Assembly (NCBI GenBank): GCA_016800925.1
Contig: JABCPU010000095.1
Coordinates: 124,001 to 188,000, forward strand
Source of the DNA: Suillus spraguei
Taxonomy: Eukaryota; Basidiomycota; Agaricomycetes; Boletales; Suillaceae
Direction: 5' to 3'
DNA: 64,000 nt
Made by a program: the position numbers and the translations under genes
Notes under the pieces: model-generated
What the model was told of the DNA's origin: nothing
Databases searched by the model: none
What the model saw: only the letters and a program-made list of their open reading frames with translations
In this document: positions 12,436-25,100 of the stretch, one piece after another
How the letters are laid out: each line of letters starts with the position of its first letter
Position numbering within the stretch: position 1 is the first letter of the stretch

Positions 12436-13826
12436 ATGGCGATCTACTTCGACGCTCCTGACCCTAATTATCCTCTTCCTCCTCTCAATGAGATACCTGA
12501 TGATGATGCTGACAAGCCGAAGGAGACGTACAAGCTGGTGATTCACATGCTCGATATCTCGGCCTTGTGCTGACTTCGATCATCAGACTACGACGCTGAA
12601 TGGCTTCCCTGCGATCATCTTTGGTACTGCTACGTTTTCCCGCATCTATAACGAAGCCGATCATATCTCTGGAGTAACACCCTTACGGGCTGCCAGACTG
12701 GCTCTACGGTGTGTTGCTTGCTAGACGATGCGGAACGCATTTCTGAGAAGTCGACAGCTATGGTTTGAATGCATTCGATACTGCGCCATACTATGGGGAT
12801 TCCGAGATCATCCTCGGAAATGCTCTTCGAGCGTTGAGGCCTGAATTCCCTCGGGATTCGTATACCCTGGTACGTGTACTCATGAAATGGTGCAGGATGG
12901 TTAACACTGACCCATCGTGTAGATCACCAAAGTCGGCCGATATCCTACTGAATTCGATTATACCCCTGAGGCTATCGAGAGTAGTATTGCACGCAGTCTT
13001 CGGCGCCTGCACACCAACTACCTCGACGTCGTATACTTGCACGATGTCGAATTCGTTGCGGACGAGAAACTCCCTAGAAGAGGGGGAAATCACGTTACTG
13101 CTCTTGGGGAAGAGAGGGAGCAATACGGGTTGAATGAAGATCAAGAGGGTGAGATTTATACGGACAAGGATCACAAGGTTTTGTCGGCTGTGAAGAAACT
13201 TTTCGAGCTGCGAGATGACAGAGGCGTCATCAAGCGCGTTGGGATCAGCGGTGAGTGCACTCTATATCTGGCACTACCAATTTTCTTACAAATGCGTATC
13301 AGGTTTCCCACTTCCCACTCTCTTGCGTCTCGCAATTCTCATCCAGAAGCGCCTTGGGAAGCCAGTGGACCTCGTGATGTCCTTCTGCCACCTCACCCTC
13401 CAGAATAGCACCCTCGAGCAATTCAAGTCCGAATTCGGGTCACGCGCAGGAGTGAAGCAAGTTGTTAATGCCTCGCCGATAGCCATGGGTCTCTTGCGGC
13501 CTTCGCCTCTTCAGGCGCACCCTGCCCCACTTGAGATCAGGGAGGTTGCGAAGAGGGCCGTGCAACTCAGTGACGAGTGGGATGTGTCTGGGACTGGTCT
13601 TCCTGACTTGGCGCTGCAGTATGCGTTTACGCGGGCGAGGGAGATTGGGGTGCCTGTGGCGGTGGGGCTTAGCACGCTCGAGGAGGTCCATGCGAGTGTA
13701 AAGGCTTGGCATGAGGTGGACGCTGAGGGGTTGACCACGAAGGAGCAGTGGGTTACTCGCGTTAAGAATGTGCAGGACTTGTTTAGGGATGTGCAGATGT
13801 TGGATTACTCTTGGGCATCACCTTGA
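12436..13826 (+). CDS. ARA2: Aldo-keto reductase, D-arabinose/L-galactose 1-dehydrogenase type
   Basis: Five exons: 12436-12537, 12587-12708, 12758-12869, 12923-13250 and 13303-13826, coding 395 residues. The aldo-keto reductase tetrad is visible: Asp82 and Tyr87 in NAFDTAPYYGDSE, Lys115 in ITKVGRY and His152 in DVVYLHDVE. The motif after it (VGISGFPLP) and the middle segment NASPIAMGLL match the NAD-dependent D-arabinose 1-dehydrogenase (yeast Ara2) and plant L-galactose dehydrogenase group, which oxidises aldoses to lactones on the route to erythroascorbate. Exact substrate is inference. The gene converges on STI1, with 140 bp between the two stop codons. Confidence 0.88.
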
Positions 13827-13966
13827 TTTAAGTTGGTGAGGGCAGGCTGTATTGTACAACTAAGTTTGGAACAGTAGTCGAAAGTGTTGATAAACCAAAC
13901 GATATTTGAACTGGTACAAGACAACTACAATAGTGTGATTCAAACATGAATGCATGACCATACAAA

Positions 13967-16176
13967 TCACCGCGTCTTGATGATTCCCGCATTGATGAGT
14001 TTCATAATCTTCTGGCGTACAACAGGGTTTTTCATGTGATCTTGTAGTGCGCCAGGATTGCCTTGCGCTTGCTGCAAAATCTGCTGCATCACGGGGTCGG
14101 CCATGATTTGCTGCATAAGGATCGCTGGTCAACACCACAATCATATAGCAAGATCGGATAATACTCACAGCAACTTCGGGGTCCTTCATGGCTCGCTCGA
14201 GGGTTTGCTCCTCCGTCTCGTCGGCACGCTGAGAAAACAAGGATTGCTGGATCTTGAACTCCTGAGCTTGAATCTCTTGCGCGTGTGCGTTGGCGGTGTC
14301 AGCCGACGAAGCGGCTTGTAGAGCTTCAAGAGCCTTGCTATACTCGCGCATCGTTTGCAAGATCGTGGCTTTCCGGATATATGCCTTGACTGAAGCAATG
14401 TTCAAAATTTGACCGCGGAGAATCGGACGCAATGAAAACTCACCGAATGTGGGATCGACCTCGATTGCTTTGTCGGCATCCTTCAGTGCTTCAGCCAGCG
14501 CCATGAGTTTCATGTATGCTGCTGCCCTGTTGTTGTATCCCCTGGCATCGGCAGGATCACGTTTGATGCTCTCTTCATACAATTTCACGGCCTTTGCAAA
14601 GTCGCCGCTCTTGAATGCAGCATTGCCCTCTTCGCGCGCGGAGGCAGACTTGGCGGGGTCAATGTACGCTTGCCGATCGGCCTCGGCGATGGCTTTCTCA
14701 GTGGCTTGGAGCTTTGCAAGGATGGTGGCTTCACGGTGTTCTGCGAGCGACTTTTGGAAGTACTTCTTCGCGGACACTAGGTCGTTCTTTGCAGTGTACG
14801 CAGTCCCGATACGACCAAAAATTTTGGCAATCATCTTGTAGTCTGTGCGAAGCTGAATCCTGCGTTAGAAGACATTTGGTGCATGGAAGGGAACGACTTA
14901 CTCCTCGGCCCTCCTCCACAGCCAACTCGCAAGTTGCAATACATTGATCATACTCTTTCGCCTCGAGATATGAAGCACCGAGATTGCTGAGGAACGTGAT
15001 GTCCTTGGGCCACAGATCCCAAGCCTTCTTGAAGTATTCTGCAGCATCGGAAAAGCGTTGTGCCTTGTAGTGCTCTGTGGCCTGAGCCTTTGCGGCGAGT
15101 GCGTCTGCCTTGGCTTTGGCCTCCTCAGCGTCTTCATCTGTCATTTCGACATCTTCGGACTCGGGGGCCGGGGCCGGTGCTGAGGCTGGTGCCGGTGCCG
15201 GCGCAGGAGGAGTTTTCGATGTGGATGCAGCTGGGGTTTGAGGTGTTCGAGCCTTTGGAGGAGGATACTTGAAACCAGGTGGAAGCCCGGCAAAGTCATC
15301 TTCTCCGTCACGCGAGAAACTTTGCATATCGATACCCATGGCGACACCCAGGACTTCGATCATGCGGGAGTCTGACTGGAGAGCTCTATAGGGGATGGTT
15401 GAGCACTGCCAAGGAACAGGGGTTTTGAGCTAAACGCACGAATCAGCGAGTGCAGGGTTTTGTTGGAAGAGTTTAAGCTGGGAAGGTCGTTTAGTTGTAT
15501 CGAACGAATGGTTAGTGGATACCTACCTTTTGCACGAACGCTGGGTCGGCGAGATGTTTTTGTGTTCGGGGGTTAGTCGCCAGCTTGCCAATAAGGTTTG
15601 GGTCTGCAAAATATTTTCCGAGGCCTAAGTAGTCGCGGTCAGATCCATCCCTGCCTGGATTCGGCACCGTGTCAATGTATGCTTTCATTTGGATGACGAG
15701 GGTAGCCTACCCTTTGCATCTTGCACCTCTTGTAAACCCTTGCGTAAGGCAGGGCTATCCTCAAATTTAAGACCAGCTTCATATGCCTTGACAGCCTCAT
15801 CATAGCGTCTTGCACCGTGCAAAGCAGCCCCTTTTCTTGCGTAGCCTTTGGACCACGACTGATTGAGTTTGATACACTTAATAACCACATAGGCATCAGC
15901 ATGCCAGACCAAAATATGATAGGGCACACCTGTTCTGCGTCCTCTAGCGCTGTAGCCCACTCCTTCTTGCCAGCTTTCGCGGCACTCCGATTGGAAAACA
16001 GGACATGGTTTGAAGGGTCGATGGCGATGGCAGCTGTGAACAGCTCGATCGCTTTGTCGTAGTCCTTAGCAGCAAAGGCCTTGTTGCCCTGATCTTTCAG
16101 TGCATTTACCTGTAAAAGTGTTTGTTCGCGTTAAGTGGCAATGATCTGGATGGTATGTTATACGCACATCTGACAT
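13967..16176 (-). CDS. STI1: STI1/Hop Hsp70-Hsp90 co-chaperone
   Basis: Nine exons on the minus strand: 16168-16176, 15930-16109, 15711-15876, 15527-15624, 15440-15477, 14902-15385, 14444-14852, 14169-14389 and 13967-14110, coding 582 residues, the normal Hop length. The first exon holds only three codons (Met-Ser-Asp). Domain order is complete: TPR1 (about residues 4-115), DP1 (about 118-185, GLGKYFADPNLIGKL), a Pro/Ala-rich linker, TPR2A (about 235-350), TPR2B (about 370-480) and DP2 (about 530-580, DPEVAQIMADPVMQQIL). TPR1 and TPR2B bind the Hsp70 EEVD tail and TPR2A binds that of Hsp90, so the protein hands clients from one to the other in the cytosol. A perfect heat-shock element sits 168-185 bp upstream. 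Confidence 0.96.
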
Positions 16177-16343
16177 GCTTATTGAATTGAGTTAAAGAAA
16201 TTCTCAGTTAGATGGGTGTTTGTGGTGATAGATCTTTCAGACTATGTGTAGTCTTTCACCTTGTTACTTCCCCTCTGTCCTGGTACTTTTATACAATCCG
16301 TAATCGTCTCTATTCGTCAGACTCAGAATGGACCAGAATCAAG

Positions 16344-16361
16344 GAATTTTCTAGAATCTTC
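16344..16361 (-). promoter_or_regulatory. Heat-shock element upstream of STI1
   Basis: Four alternating pentamer cores without mismatch, GAA-N2-TTC-N2-GAA-N2-TTC, followed directly by a further GAA at 16362-16364. This is the canonical binding site of heat-shock factor (Hsf1 trimer). It sits 168-185 bp upstream of the STI1 start codon, the expected place for heat-inducible expression. Confidence 0.8.
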
Positions 16362-16364
16362 GAA

Positions 16365-17497
16365 CTAGTTCTAAGCGCCCAAAATTATTATCTTAATCTT
16401 ATCAGGACTACTAATATGAGTAACTGTACCACATTTTTGGGAAAATATCTACAACATATCTACGTAAAAAATATCATTTTGACGGATGGATAATCTAACT
16501 TATCAACAGTACAAGTCCTCTTGAAATTTCTTACCGCGCAGAAAAGTGCGGTTTTCCCTACGCATTTTGTCACAACATGTCACACGTCTGCCGCCATTTT
16601 CACAATCCGCACCGTGGGTCCACTGCGGAGTTTAGATGCGCGCAGTATCATTGTAACGCTGCATTGTCACGTCTGGGTCGTATTTCGTTCATAGCAATCT
16701 GATAATCGAGTCGTTCTGAGCATGCGGCCCAGGACAAGTTTATTTTAGCATCTATAATCATGTATAATCATCCTATTGTATTCCAGATTTTTCCGGGGTG
16801 ATCTGACCTTGGAGGGAGTCGTCTATGTGCCTCGAACACCCATAATTCGGCCATGGCACAAGATCCACTTTTTTTGCCAAAAAAACATGGTCATGTGTAC
16901 TACGTTGTATGAAAAACCAGACCACCGTGCTCTGCACCCAATTGTGCGAAATTTAAAATTTTATTGACTTTCATCTATAATGTGTATGCAGGGGCTTCGG
17001 CTGCAAGAAATATATCTTGCGAAAACAGATAAAAAACATAGTACTAATTTGTGCCTGCGAAGCATATTAAAGCATGCCAAGACGCAATGGCTTCTAGAGA
17101 AGGTTTGGTTTGTGCACATGTCCACTAGACACACCTTTCTGTGTGCCCCGACAGCAAAGAATGTTCAAAATACCAATAGGTCTCTCCGCCTGCAATGTTC
17201 TTGATCGCGAGCGCGTTCTAAGTCACTGCAGATACTCTGTGCAGTGGTCTATAGACATCAAATTCATCCAATATATGATTGACTATGCCCGAAGAGGAAC
17301 TATATAAGACCTACGGCAGCCTCACAACAATTAGTGTTTCGAACGTGAGTCCAAAGGCACGACTCACCGTGGAGTAAATATTAATGTTGCAGCAATAATT
17401 TACACAGGGGCTTAGACCAGTTAAGATGAACTTAGATTGAATATACGCGGACGACGGACCTTGTTTATTTGCAGCAGTAACGAATTGGAAGGAGCAG
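16365..17497. other. AT-rich intergenic region
   Basis: About 1.1 kb with no convincing gene. Short open frames on the plus strand lack codon bias, starts in good context and recognisable domains. Confidence 0.5.
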
Positions 17498-17498
17498 C

Positions 17499-17744
17499 TG
17501 GGCGCATCAGTAAACCGGTGAGACTCAGATACTACTAGTAGTCGATATTGTCAGATTTTGTAAGCCCAATCCAATGCTTCTTCCCTGTATATAGTAATAT
17601 ATAGCAATCTAAAGCAATGTAATCACCCCAATTCATGCTCGGCTCAGACCCATATATTGCTTTACATCACTTTATATTGTTTTATACATCATATCTAGGA
17701 AAGGAGCACTCTATCTGAGTCTCACCAGTTTACTGATGCGCCCA
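17499..17744. mobile_element. MITE with about 33-bp terminal inverted repeats
   Basis: The left end (GGGCGCATCAGTAAAC at 17500) continues through GGTGAGACTCAGATA. The reverse complement of the right end, finishing near 17743, is the same apart from one C/T difference over about 32 bp. Inside, a second imperfect inverted pair (around 17600-17625 and 17655-17690, built on AAAGCAATGTAA) lets nearly the whole element fold into one hairpin. The flanking CAG on both sides may be a 3-bp target duplication, but this is weak. Confidence 0.75.
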
Positions 17745-18343
17745 CCAGTCCGCCGTTCCCGCTGGCCATTTTAGACGCGCGATCCGTAGGAATGAGATGA
17801 CTTTGTAGTGTTACATGCGAGGTAGATGGCTGTCTATTGTCCATATGAACACCTACTCGGTCGCGTGTACAGTAATCTGAAGACCAAGTGCCATGTCAGC
17901 AATGAGTGCGGTAATGGGAACAGTATGAAGTTAAAGGAAAGACATTAATGAGAGAAAGACAATGATAACAGAAGATCAAGGCGGTTGATGAGCTGCGCGA
18001 GATTGATCGTTTGTGGCTGCTCAGCGGCCTTGGACATGCTCGCTTGATGAGTGTCGACGCAAGCCGTCCGAACTCAAGTTATGGAGGAGCAAGGGAAGGG
18101 AAGCAGTGAGGCTATTTTAAATTATATACCGCTCGACAATAGCTGCAACAATAAACTGAAGCGAACGTGTCTTGTGGAGTCTGGGGTCTTTTCGTTGGGA
18201 ATGCTGCGAGGGTGTTCAGACTTTTTCTGTAGAGAAACTAGAACCGAGTAAGGTTTGAGTGATAACAGGCTAACTTACCGAAAACCGTGCTATTACTCGG
18301 TACCCTATTCCCTGAGCAAACATCGGCAAGCCCGTCTTTGCAG
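17745..18343. other. Intergenic region before the secreted-protein gene
   Basis: About 600 bp with no gene seen. Confidence 0.5.
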
Positions 18344-18350
18344 TATAAAA
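18344..18350 (+). promoter_or_regulatory. TATA box of the small secreted-protein gene
   Basis: A clean TATAAAA lies 103 bp upstream of the start codon at 18453, a spacing that leaves room for a short 5' leader. Confidence 0.6.
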
Positions 18351-18452
18351 TGCAGGTGCTCGAGCCATGGAAAACCGAAGGACTCTCAGCTTTTTGTCCT
18401 ATATCTCCTTCTTGCACGTCCTGCCTGCTTTCCTCAATCGCCCCCCACCACT

Positions 18453-18879
18453 ATGTTCTCTAAAGCTCTTGCGCTCTTTGCTGTCTTCGCTGTCATTGCT
18501 CCTGCATTGGCCGCTCCCCTCCCTGGCGCTGGCGAAGTGGTTGGTGTTTTCACTGGTAAGTCATACCTCCGCAATGCCTTTTACCTCTTCACTGTTTCCA
18601 TTGTAGATGTCAAGAATGATGTTGAGAAAGTCCATCTCAATGTAGCATCAACTGCTCCTAAGGCCAAGCGTGATGAAGTTGGTGATGGTAGGTGTTTCCT
18701 TGTCGGTTATTAGTTTGAATCTTGAATTATTTTTTTCAGTGGTGTTGATAACAGTCGATGATCTTGCATACCCGACTTTAATTCAAGCGGATAGTTCGTG
18801 GAGCACACTCATTAGCCCGGTGGACATCAACGCCCTCCCTGCCGGTGATACTGATCTTCATACATTAGAGAATTCATGA
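18453..18879 (+). CDS. Small secreted protein, function unknown
   Basis: Three exons (18453-18555, 18607-18687, 18740-18879) code 107 residues in frame with normal GT-AG introns. The N-terminus MFSKALALFAVFAVIAPALA is a textbook signal peptide, with likely cleavage after the Ala-Leu-Ala before APLPG. The mature part is about 85 residues and lacks cysteines. It has one dibasic Lys-Arg (APKAKRDEVGD) that would suit Kex2 cleavage in the Golgi. I know no family for it. It is the last host-like gene before the transposon block, only about 70 bp from the inferred start of the LINE. Small secreted proteins beside repeats are often lineage-specific; that is context, not proof of an effector role. Confidence 0.75.
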
Positions 18880-19593
18880 TCATAGCCCTGATAATTATGT
18901 AACTTCTGCCAAATATACAAATATTTTGATTCTGTTGTGGCAACAACCTGGCCTACAATGAACTTAGAAAGAAACCATCCAAGAGTGAATATCAAGGCGT
19001 GTTCCGATGGAAAAAAAAATTGTGGTCGGTTGATTCTGGGGGGGCCCTTGTTCTCTTACCACCACCATGGTAAAGATTTTCCCACGCATAAAAATGCGGG
19101 CAAGGTCGAGCGTCGCTGCTCTCAGGACCACCTGGCCATACGAAAACACTACTCCAATGATTAAATCTGAATGAACAAAACACCTCCTGAATCCACCCCA
19201 AAACCCATCAAATACAACAAACACACTCCACAACGAGACACCATAAACACACTCACACACAACTAGAAAACAACAAATGAAACAAGCGAACCACATGAAA
19301 GATGTAAATGTCAAAGGTCACACCGATAAGCAGAAACAACTCCCAACCACATGGCCACATGTAAAAAGTCAGACACCAACATGACCCAAATCACCACTAG
19401 AACCCTCATTTACTGAACAGACATGTGTACTAATGAACTGTCATGAAATCATAAATCAACAATGAGTCTAAGATGAACTGGTCATGCTGACCTCCCCAAG
19501 GGACCTATACTAACCAACCCGAGAACAACAATGCCAACAGAAAGCTATTTAAAACCCCCCACAGTCCATCCTCACTTCCTCGTCTGACCAAAG

Positions 19594-20354
19594 ATGAGAG
19601 ACAAGGAACCCACCTCCCTTAAAACCATCTCCCAAGCCTCCCATCCATACCCAAATAACCCTCATTCTACATCTCAATCCACCCAGTCTGGACCAAAATA
19701 CTTCCCACCCAACACTCTGCCAGAGGAAGATGATATGGAATGCGCAATGGACCTAATCCCTATATACCCGACCCCCCATCCCCCCCAATCCCTAGCCCAT
19801 ACTCCCCTGGGTCTCCTCCTACCCCCACTCCTATAACTAATACAACCCGCTCCCTCCTCACACAACCCGCCCTACTCACATATCAGGAGTTCAATGTCAC
19901 AATGTCCAAGGACATTAGTACTGATCCGCCAAAATACGTCTTGCTAACTCCATTCACGTGCCAAACAAGGCTACAGAAGACCAAAACATGAATGTGCCCC
20001 CAAGCCCAACCGTCAAGCATGAACCATCTGCCAAAGAACAGGCTATCCTAGTGCACCTTGCTTTAGTGAACAAGAATAGATCCATTCTAAGCCAATCTGG
20101 ATCAAGCAACAGCTTAACCCTCCCTCAGTTCACTCAAGTCCCTAGTGGGGATTCCTGATAGTACACATGTCGCACCCGCCCAAGTCTTTGATCATCTAGA
20201 CAATAGAGTATTATTAGCGTGGTTCCAAGTGGAACATCCCAAACTCGTAGTCCAGTATTCAACCACTCTGGAAAAGAAGTTGCTGAGTGCGTGGCCATCA
20301 TCACAGAACGTATCCGTGTGCAGATCTCCTCCATAGCAGAATTTGTTAATCAAG
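19594..20354 (+). pseudogene. LINE ORF1 remnant, proline-rich
   Basis: Open stretches in different frames (19594-19836, 19740-19991, 19958-20158, then about 20160-20354) form one decayed reading path. The N-terminal half is very rich in Pro, Ser and Thr (for example PPSPPIPSPYSPGSPPTP). The C-terminal part includes AECVAIITERIRVQISSIAE. There is no clear zinc knuckle. It precedes the endonuclease-RT ORF on the same strand, so ORF1 of the LINE is the natural reading. Frameshifts and stops make it non-functional. Confidence 0.55.
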
Positions 20355-20358
20355 ACAC

Positions 20359-21241
20359 TGTAAAGATACAATCTAGCCTGGGCTGTAGATGAACCATGGC
20401 CTAAACTAGTATGCAAGTCTTGCGCTCTGTCTAGTCTGCTTCACTTGCAAAGCAAGAGCATTCAACCCTAAAGGGAATGCTAAGTCAATATAGTTCAATA
20501 ATGCCCAACCTGTGGTGCAAGACTGCCGTCGGAGGTAGTGAGATGCTAGTGGTGACCTCCACTCTGTGGGAAAGTTGCGGTAAAGTAGCAGTAGAGTGCA
20601 GGAAGATAGCGGTAAAGTAGCGGTAGTGTGAGCAGTAAAACTGTGGTAGTGCGTGCGGTAAAACTGCGGTAAGGCGTGGGAAACTGGCGGTAAAACAAGC
20701 GGTGAAGCGTGGGAAAGCGGTAAAGAGCGGTGGTGCGTGCAGCAGTAAAACAATTCTTAAGAGATAGTGACTTCGGCGAAAGACTTTATTCCGTTAGAGA
20801 CAGTAGTGGTGACAATTCCTAAGTACCGTGTGTACCATAGAGGGAAAAGTAAAAGTACCAGAATGTGTGAAGAGTCCTTTTTAACATGTACCATGAATGG
20901 CTGGAATACATAGTGAGAATGGTAGCGAGATAGAGATATTTAGCTAAGAGGCATGCAGCGAGCAAGCAGTGTCATGGAAGGTAATGTAAGTCTTGCCATA
21001 GCTTTAGTAAAGTGGAAACGAATATGCTACGCACCAATGGATCTAGACAGAAATGGAATGGACAGGAGGACATGGTAGTGAGATTTGGTAAGGGGCAAGG
21101 ATCCATGGAGCGAAAACAGTACCGGCAAAGCGAAAAGGGGTAATGCTTGCTATAGGGGATTTCTCGGTAGCTGCTGTAGACAGTAACAAGATGCTTGTGT
21201 AAAACGGCACTTTCATGGTCAGCATGACTTTGTTTGCTACA
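20359..21241 (-). repeat. Solo LTR, family C2
   Basis: 883 bp, plus-strand ends TGTAAAGATACAATC and TTTGTTTGCTACA. Flanked by acac (20355-20358) and acgc (21242-21245), read as a decayed 4-bp duplication of ACGC. Its upstream half is full of degenerate GCGGTAAA units. It lies at the ORF1/ORF2 junction of the LINE. Confidence 0.8.
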
Positions 21242-21245
21242 ACGC

Positions 21246-22171
21246 TGTAAAGATAGAATCTAGCTTGGGCTGTAGATAAACCACTGCCTAAACTAGTATG
21301 TGAGTCTTGCACTCTGTCTAGTCTGCTTCACTTGTAAGAACAAGAGCGTTCGACCCTAAAGGGGGATGCTATTAGTATGGTCAAGTTCGAGCCTAACTTA
21401 TGTGCAAACAAGCATCGTGGTCAGCGATGATACCGCCAGAACTAGTGTTGTGTGTAGTGGTGCTTCCGTGGTCGAGATAAGGTCAGTAACAGTTGTGTGA
21501 GCGAGTGATGTTGAGCGGTGGTCTCAGCGGTAGCGTAAGGTTGCGAGTAGTGCAAGGAAACAGTAAAGGAGTCTGTGGTACTTTCAGCGTAAAGTAGCGG
21601 TGGTGAGAAGTTCAGTCAAGGTAACAGTCAAAAGTCCAGCGGTAACGGGAACGAGCGTGATGTATTAACGAGCGATAAGGAAACTTTAAAGACTAAGTCC
21701 ACTACTGGGTTGATCCAGAGCTAGACAATAATCCTGACCTATAGTACGTGCAATGGTGTAAAATCAGGTTCCTGTATCGTGCGGGGTATGCGGTGCTTAT
21801 ATCCTAAATTGTATGTACTCAGAATACTCTAGGTGAGATCAGTAGCACTGGGGTGTAGTAACCGCCGTAAGTAAACATAGTGCGAGGTGCTGCGGCACGA
21901 GGCAACATGTAATAAGGCTTGCCGTGGAATCAGTGATAACAAACAGAAAACAAACTACGCACCAAATGGAGCTATGCGGATGCAGCAAGGACATGGAAGG
22001 ACATCGGTACGTGGAACGTGGTGCGGCAGTCGGTATGGTGTGCGGTAAGTGTGGGATGCCGCTGGTACTGCTAAAGGGGTAAGATGGCCATGGACAAGTG
22101 GTAACTCCTGCAGACGTGAGACGAGTGTCAAAATATGGGGTTTTAAGCCCAGCGCCAATATGTTCGTTACA
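21246..22171 (-). repeat. Solo LTR, family C1
   Basis: 926 bp, ends TGTAAAGATAG and TGTTCGTTACA, with an exact 4-bp duplication acgc (21242-21245 and 22172-22175). It inserted straight into the right-hand target duplication of the C2 LTR before it. Other copies are at 53349, 59122 and 62165. Confidence 0.88.
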
Positions 22172-25100
22172 ACGCACCTCAGTAAACCTATCACAAGGCT
22201 CAATATCCAAATGGACAACTATAAACCAGACAATGAGAGACAAAAAATAGGCATACTGTGCCTACAAGAAACTCACCTAGCAGATGAACACCAAACACAA
22301 GTCGAAACAATATTCTCACAACGATTGGCAATTCTAAACTCCAGCGACCCCCTACGGCCAGGTAGCTCAGCCAGAATCACATTCATCATGTATAAAGAAC
22401 TCACTAACATGACAAACACTACTATGGAAGTACTGATCCCAGGACGAGTGGCCATACTAAAACTAGACTGGCATAATAAAGAAACAATTAAAATTTTAAA
22501 CATATATGCGCCAAACAATGCAAACAAACACCGCACCTTCTGGGAAACAATCAAGTCAGAATGGGAAAGGAAGAACATAGGTGCTTTAGATTTTATGATG
22601 GGTGACTTCAACTTAACCGAAAACCCAATAGATTGCGGACCTGTGAGACTGGATAATGAAACAGCGGTAGAAGCACTAAGGGAAATAAAGTCAATACTAA
22701 ACATGCGTGATGAATGAAGAAATGAAAACCCTCACCAAAGAATGTTTACCTTCAACAGCAACCACCAGTCCCTATCAAGACTAGACCAAATATATATATC
22801 TGAAAGACACACTGCAAGCATGTTAGATTGGAACTCAAATATAAGTCAAATACCGATGGACCACCATATGGTATCAGTCAGATTTGCACCACCCAACCTC
22901 CCGCACATAGGAAAGGGCAGATGGTCATGGCCTGTAGGACTCATGTCAGATAAAAACTTAATTAAATGAATAATAGACTTAGGAATGGATGCACAATGGG
23001 AAATAGACGAAATAGAACATAGATTTGACACCACAAACCCACAAAAAATATGGAAATTATTCAAAAATAAAATAACCAGCGCTGCCAAAGAAACCTCGAA
23101 ACAACACCTAGCTAAAATAAACCACCACATAAAAGCACTGATGAAAGACTTATGCAGAATCACAAACTCGACAGAAATCGACACATCTATAGACACAAGA
23201 ATTAATAGGAACATAATTGAACAAGAAATTGATCACTTACAAAAGAAACAAAACAAGAGCGCACAACTGAAAGCAAGGCCCAATGGGCAACACAAGGGGA
23301 AACACTAAGCAAATACTGGTCAAAAGTGAACAGAAAGAAAGCCCTGAGGGACATTATCCATCGGTTAAGAATCCCTGGAACAAACAACTTCATGATAAAT
23401 CAGAAGACATGGCCAAAGTAGCGAAAACATATCACGACAACATCCAATCAGCTGATAACACCCTACATGATGAACAAAGTCAAAAACTAGCAAGAGAACA
23501 AGCAATAAGTGAGATACCAGAAGATCAGAAACTGAATGACTCACCAAACCAGATGGAAGAAAGATTACAAGAAGAAAATGTCCTTGATGCACTTATGTCA
23601 TCAAAGTCAGGTAGCGCTGCAGGTATAGATGGAATTCCATATGAACTATGGAAGCACCTACATAACAAGTACAAAGAAGCATGTGCAAATGAAAAACCAG
23701 GATTTAACGTTACAAAAACCCTTACAATAATGATAGATGATATACAGATAAATGGAGTAGATGAAGAATCAGACTTTGCACTTGGATGGATGTGCCCACT
23801 ATGCAAAAAAAAAGACCAAACACTAATTGAAAACTACCGTCCAATAATCCTGCTAAATACAGACTACAAAACACATACAGAAACTAGTACATCCAAATCA
23901 AAGTGGCTTCATATGAGGCAGATCATTATCCAACCCCATTCATTTAACACAAGTAATGACAGCTTATGCAGACCTCATGGAGGAAGACGGTATAATTGTA
24001 GCCTTAGATCAAGAAAAGGCATATGACAGAATAAAAGATACATACATAATTGATACCCTAGAAGCATTCTGCCTCCCCCCATGTTCACAAACACAGTTAA
24101 AAATCTATACCAATCAGCGTACATGAGAGTCGCAATTAATGGGTTCCTAAGCACACCTTTCAAAGTAACACGAGGGGTCAGACAAGGTGACCCCCTGTCC
24201 TGCCTACTTTTTGACCTCACAATTGAGCCACTGGCATGTGCATTACACCAATCCCCAACCCTAAATGGGTACCAAATACCTGGAATAACTAAAAAAATAA
24301 TTGTAAACATGTATGCAGATGACACAATGGTATACCTATCAAACATGACCACTACACAGACCTAGAAGACATCCTAAAAAAATGGTGCAAGGCATCAGGT
24401 GCGAAATTTAACCTAGAAAAAACAGAAATACTCCCCATAGGTTCCAAAAACCACTGCACCAACATCCTACAGAACCAAAAACTGAATGAACAAGACACCC
24501 CATGGTGCGATCAAATATGAATAGCACAGATGGCACTCCAATACGATCCTTAGGAGCATGGATAGGTAATGAGGTTGAGCACACTACATCTTGGGAACCT
24601 ATATTAGAAAAAATAGAACAAAACTTAATAAGATGGGAGATGGGTCACCCCTCCCTTGACGGAAAGAAACTGATAGTACAGATGGTTGCTGGAGGAATGA
24701 CCCATTCCTTACAAAAGCACAAGGCATGCCAAAGTCCATAGAAAATGCTATAACGAAGCAGATAAGAAACTTTATATGGAATGATTGGAAAACCCCACCT
24801 ATCAGCAACAAACACCTCGAAAGACCATTAGAAGAAGGCAGCATCAGACTTTTAAACATTAAAACAAGAAATGAAGCAATTGAAATAACATGGATAAAAA
24901 TATACATAAGCATATTGGACAGACATCCAACATGGGCGTCAGTCACCGACACAATAATAAACAGCCTGAAACCGGATGATCTAACAAACACAACAGACCA
25001 ACAAACCTTCCTAACCTCCTGGTGCCCACCCACCCAAGGTAAATGAGCAAAAAAACTAGCAACCCTGATAAGAAACATGTTAAAAATGTCAAGAAAACAC

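Noticed and set aside
16776..17307. Plus-strand ORFs in the AT-rich gap
   Set aside because: About 60-75 codons each, no codon bias and no domain.
18923..18990. SINE copy shared between 18.92 kb and 29.98 kb
   Set aside because: The similarity is limited to about 30 bp and sits exactly at the two ends of the LINE, so a target-site duplication is the better explanation.
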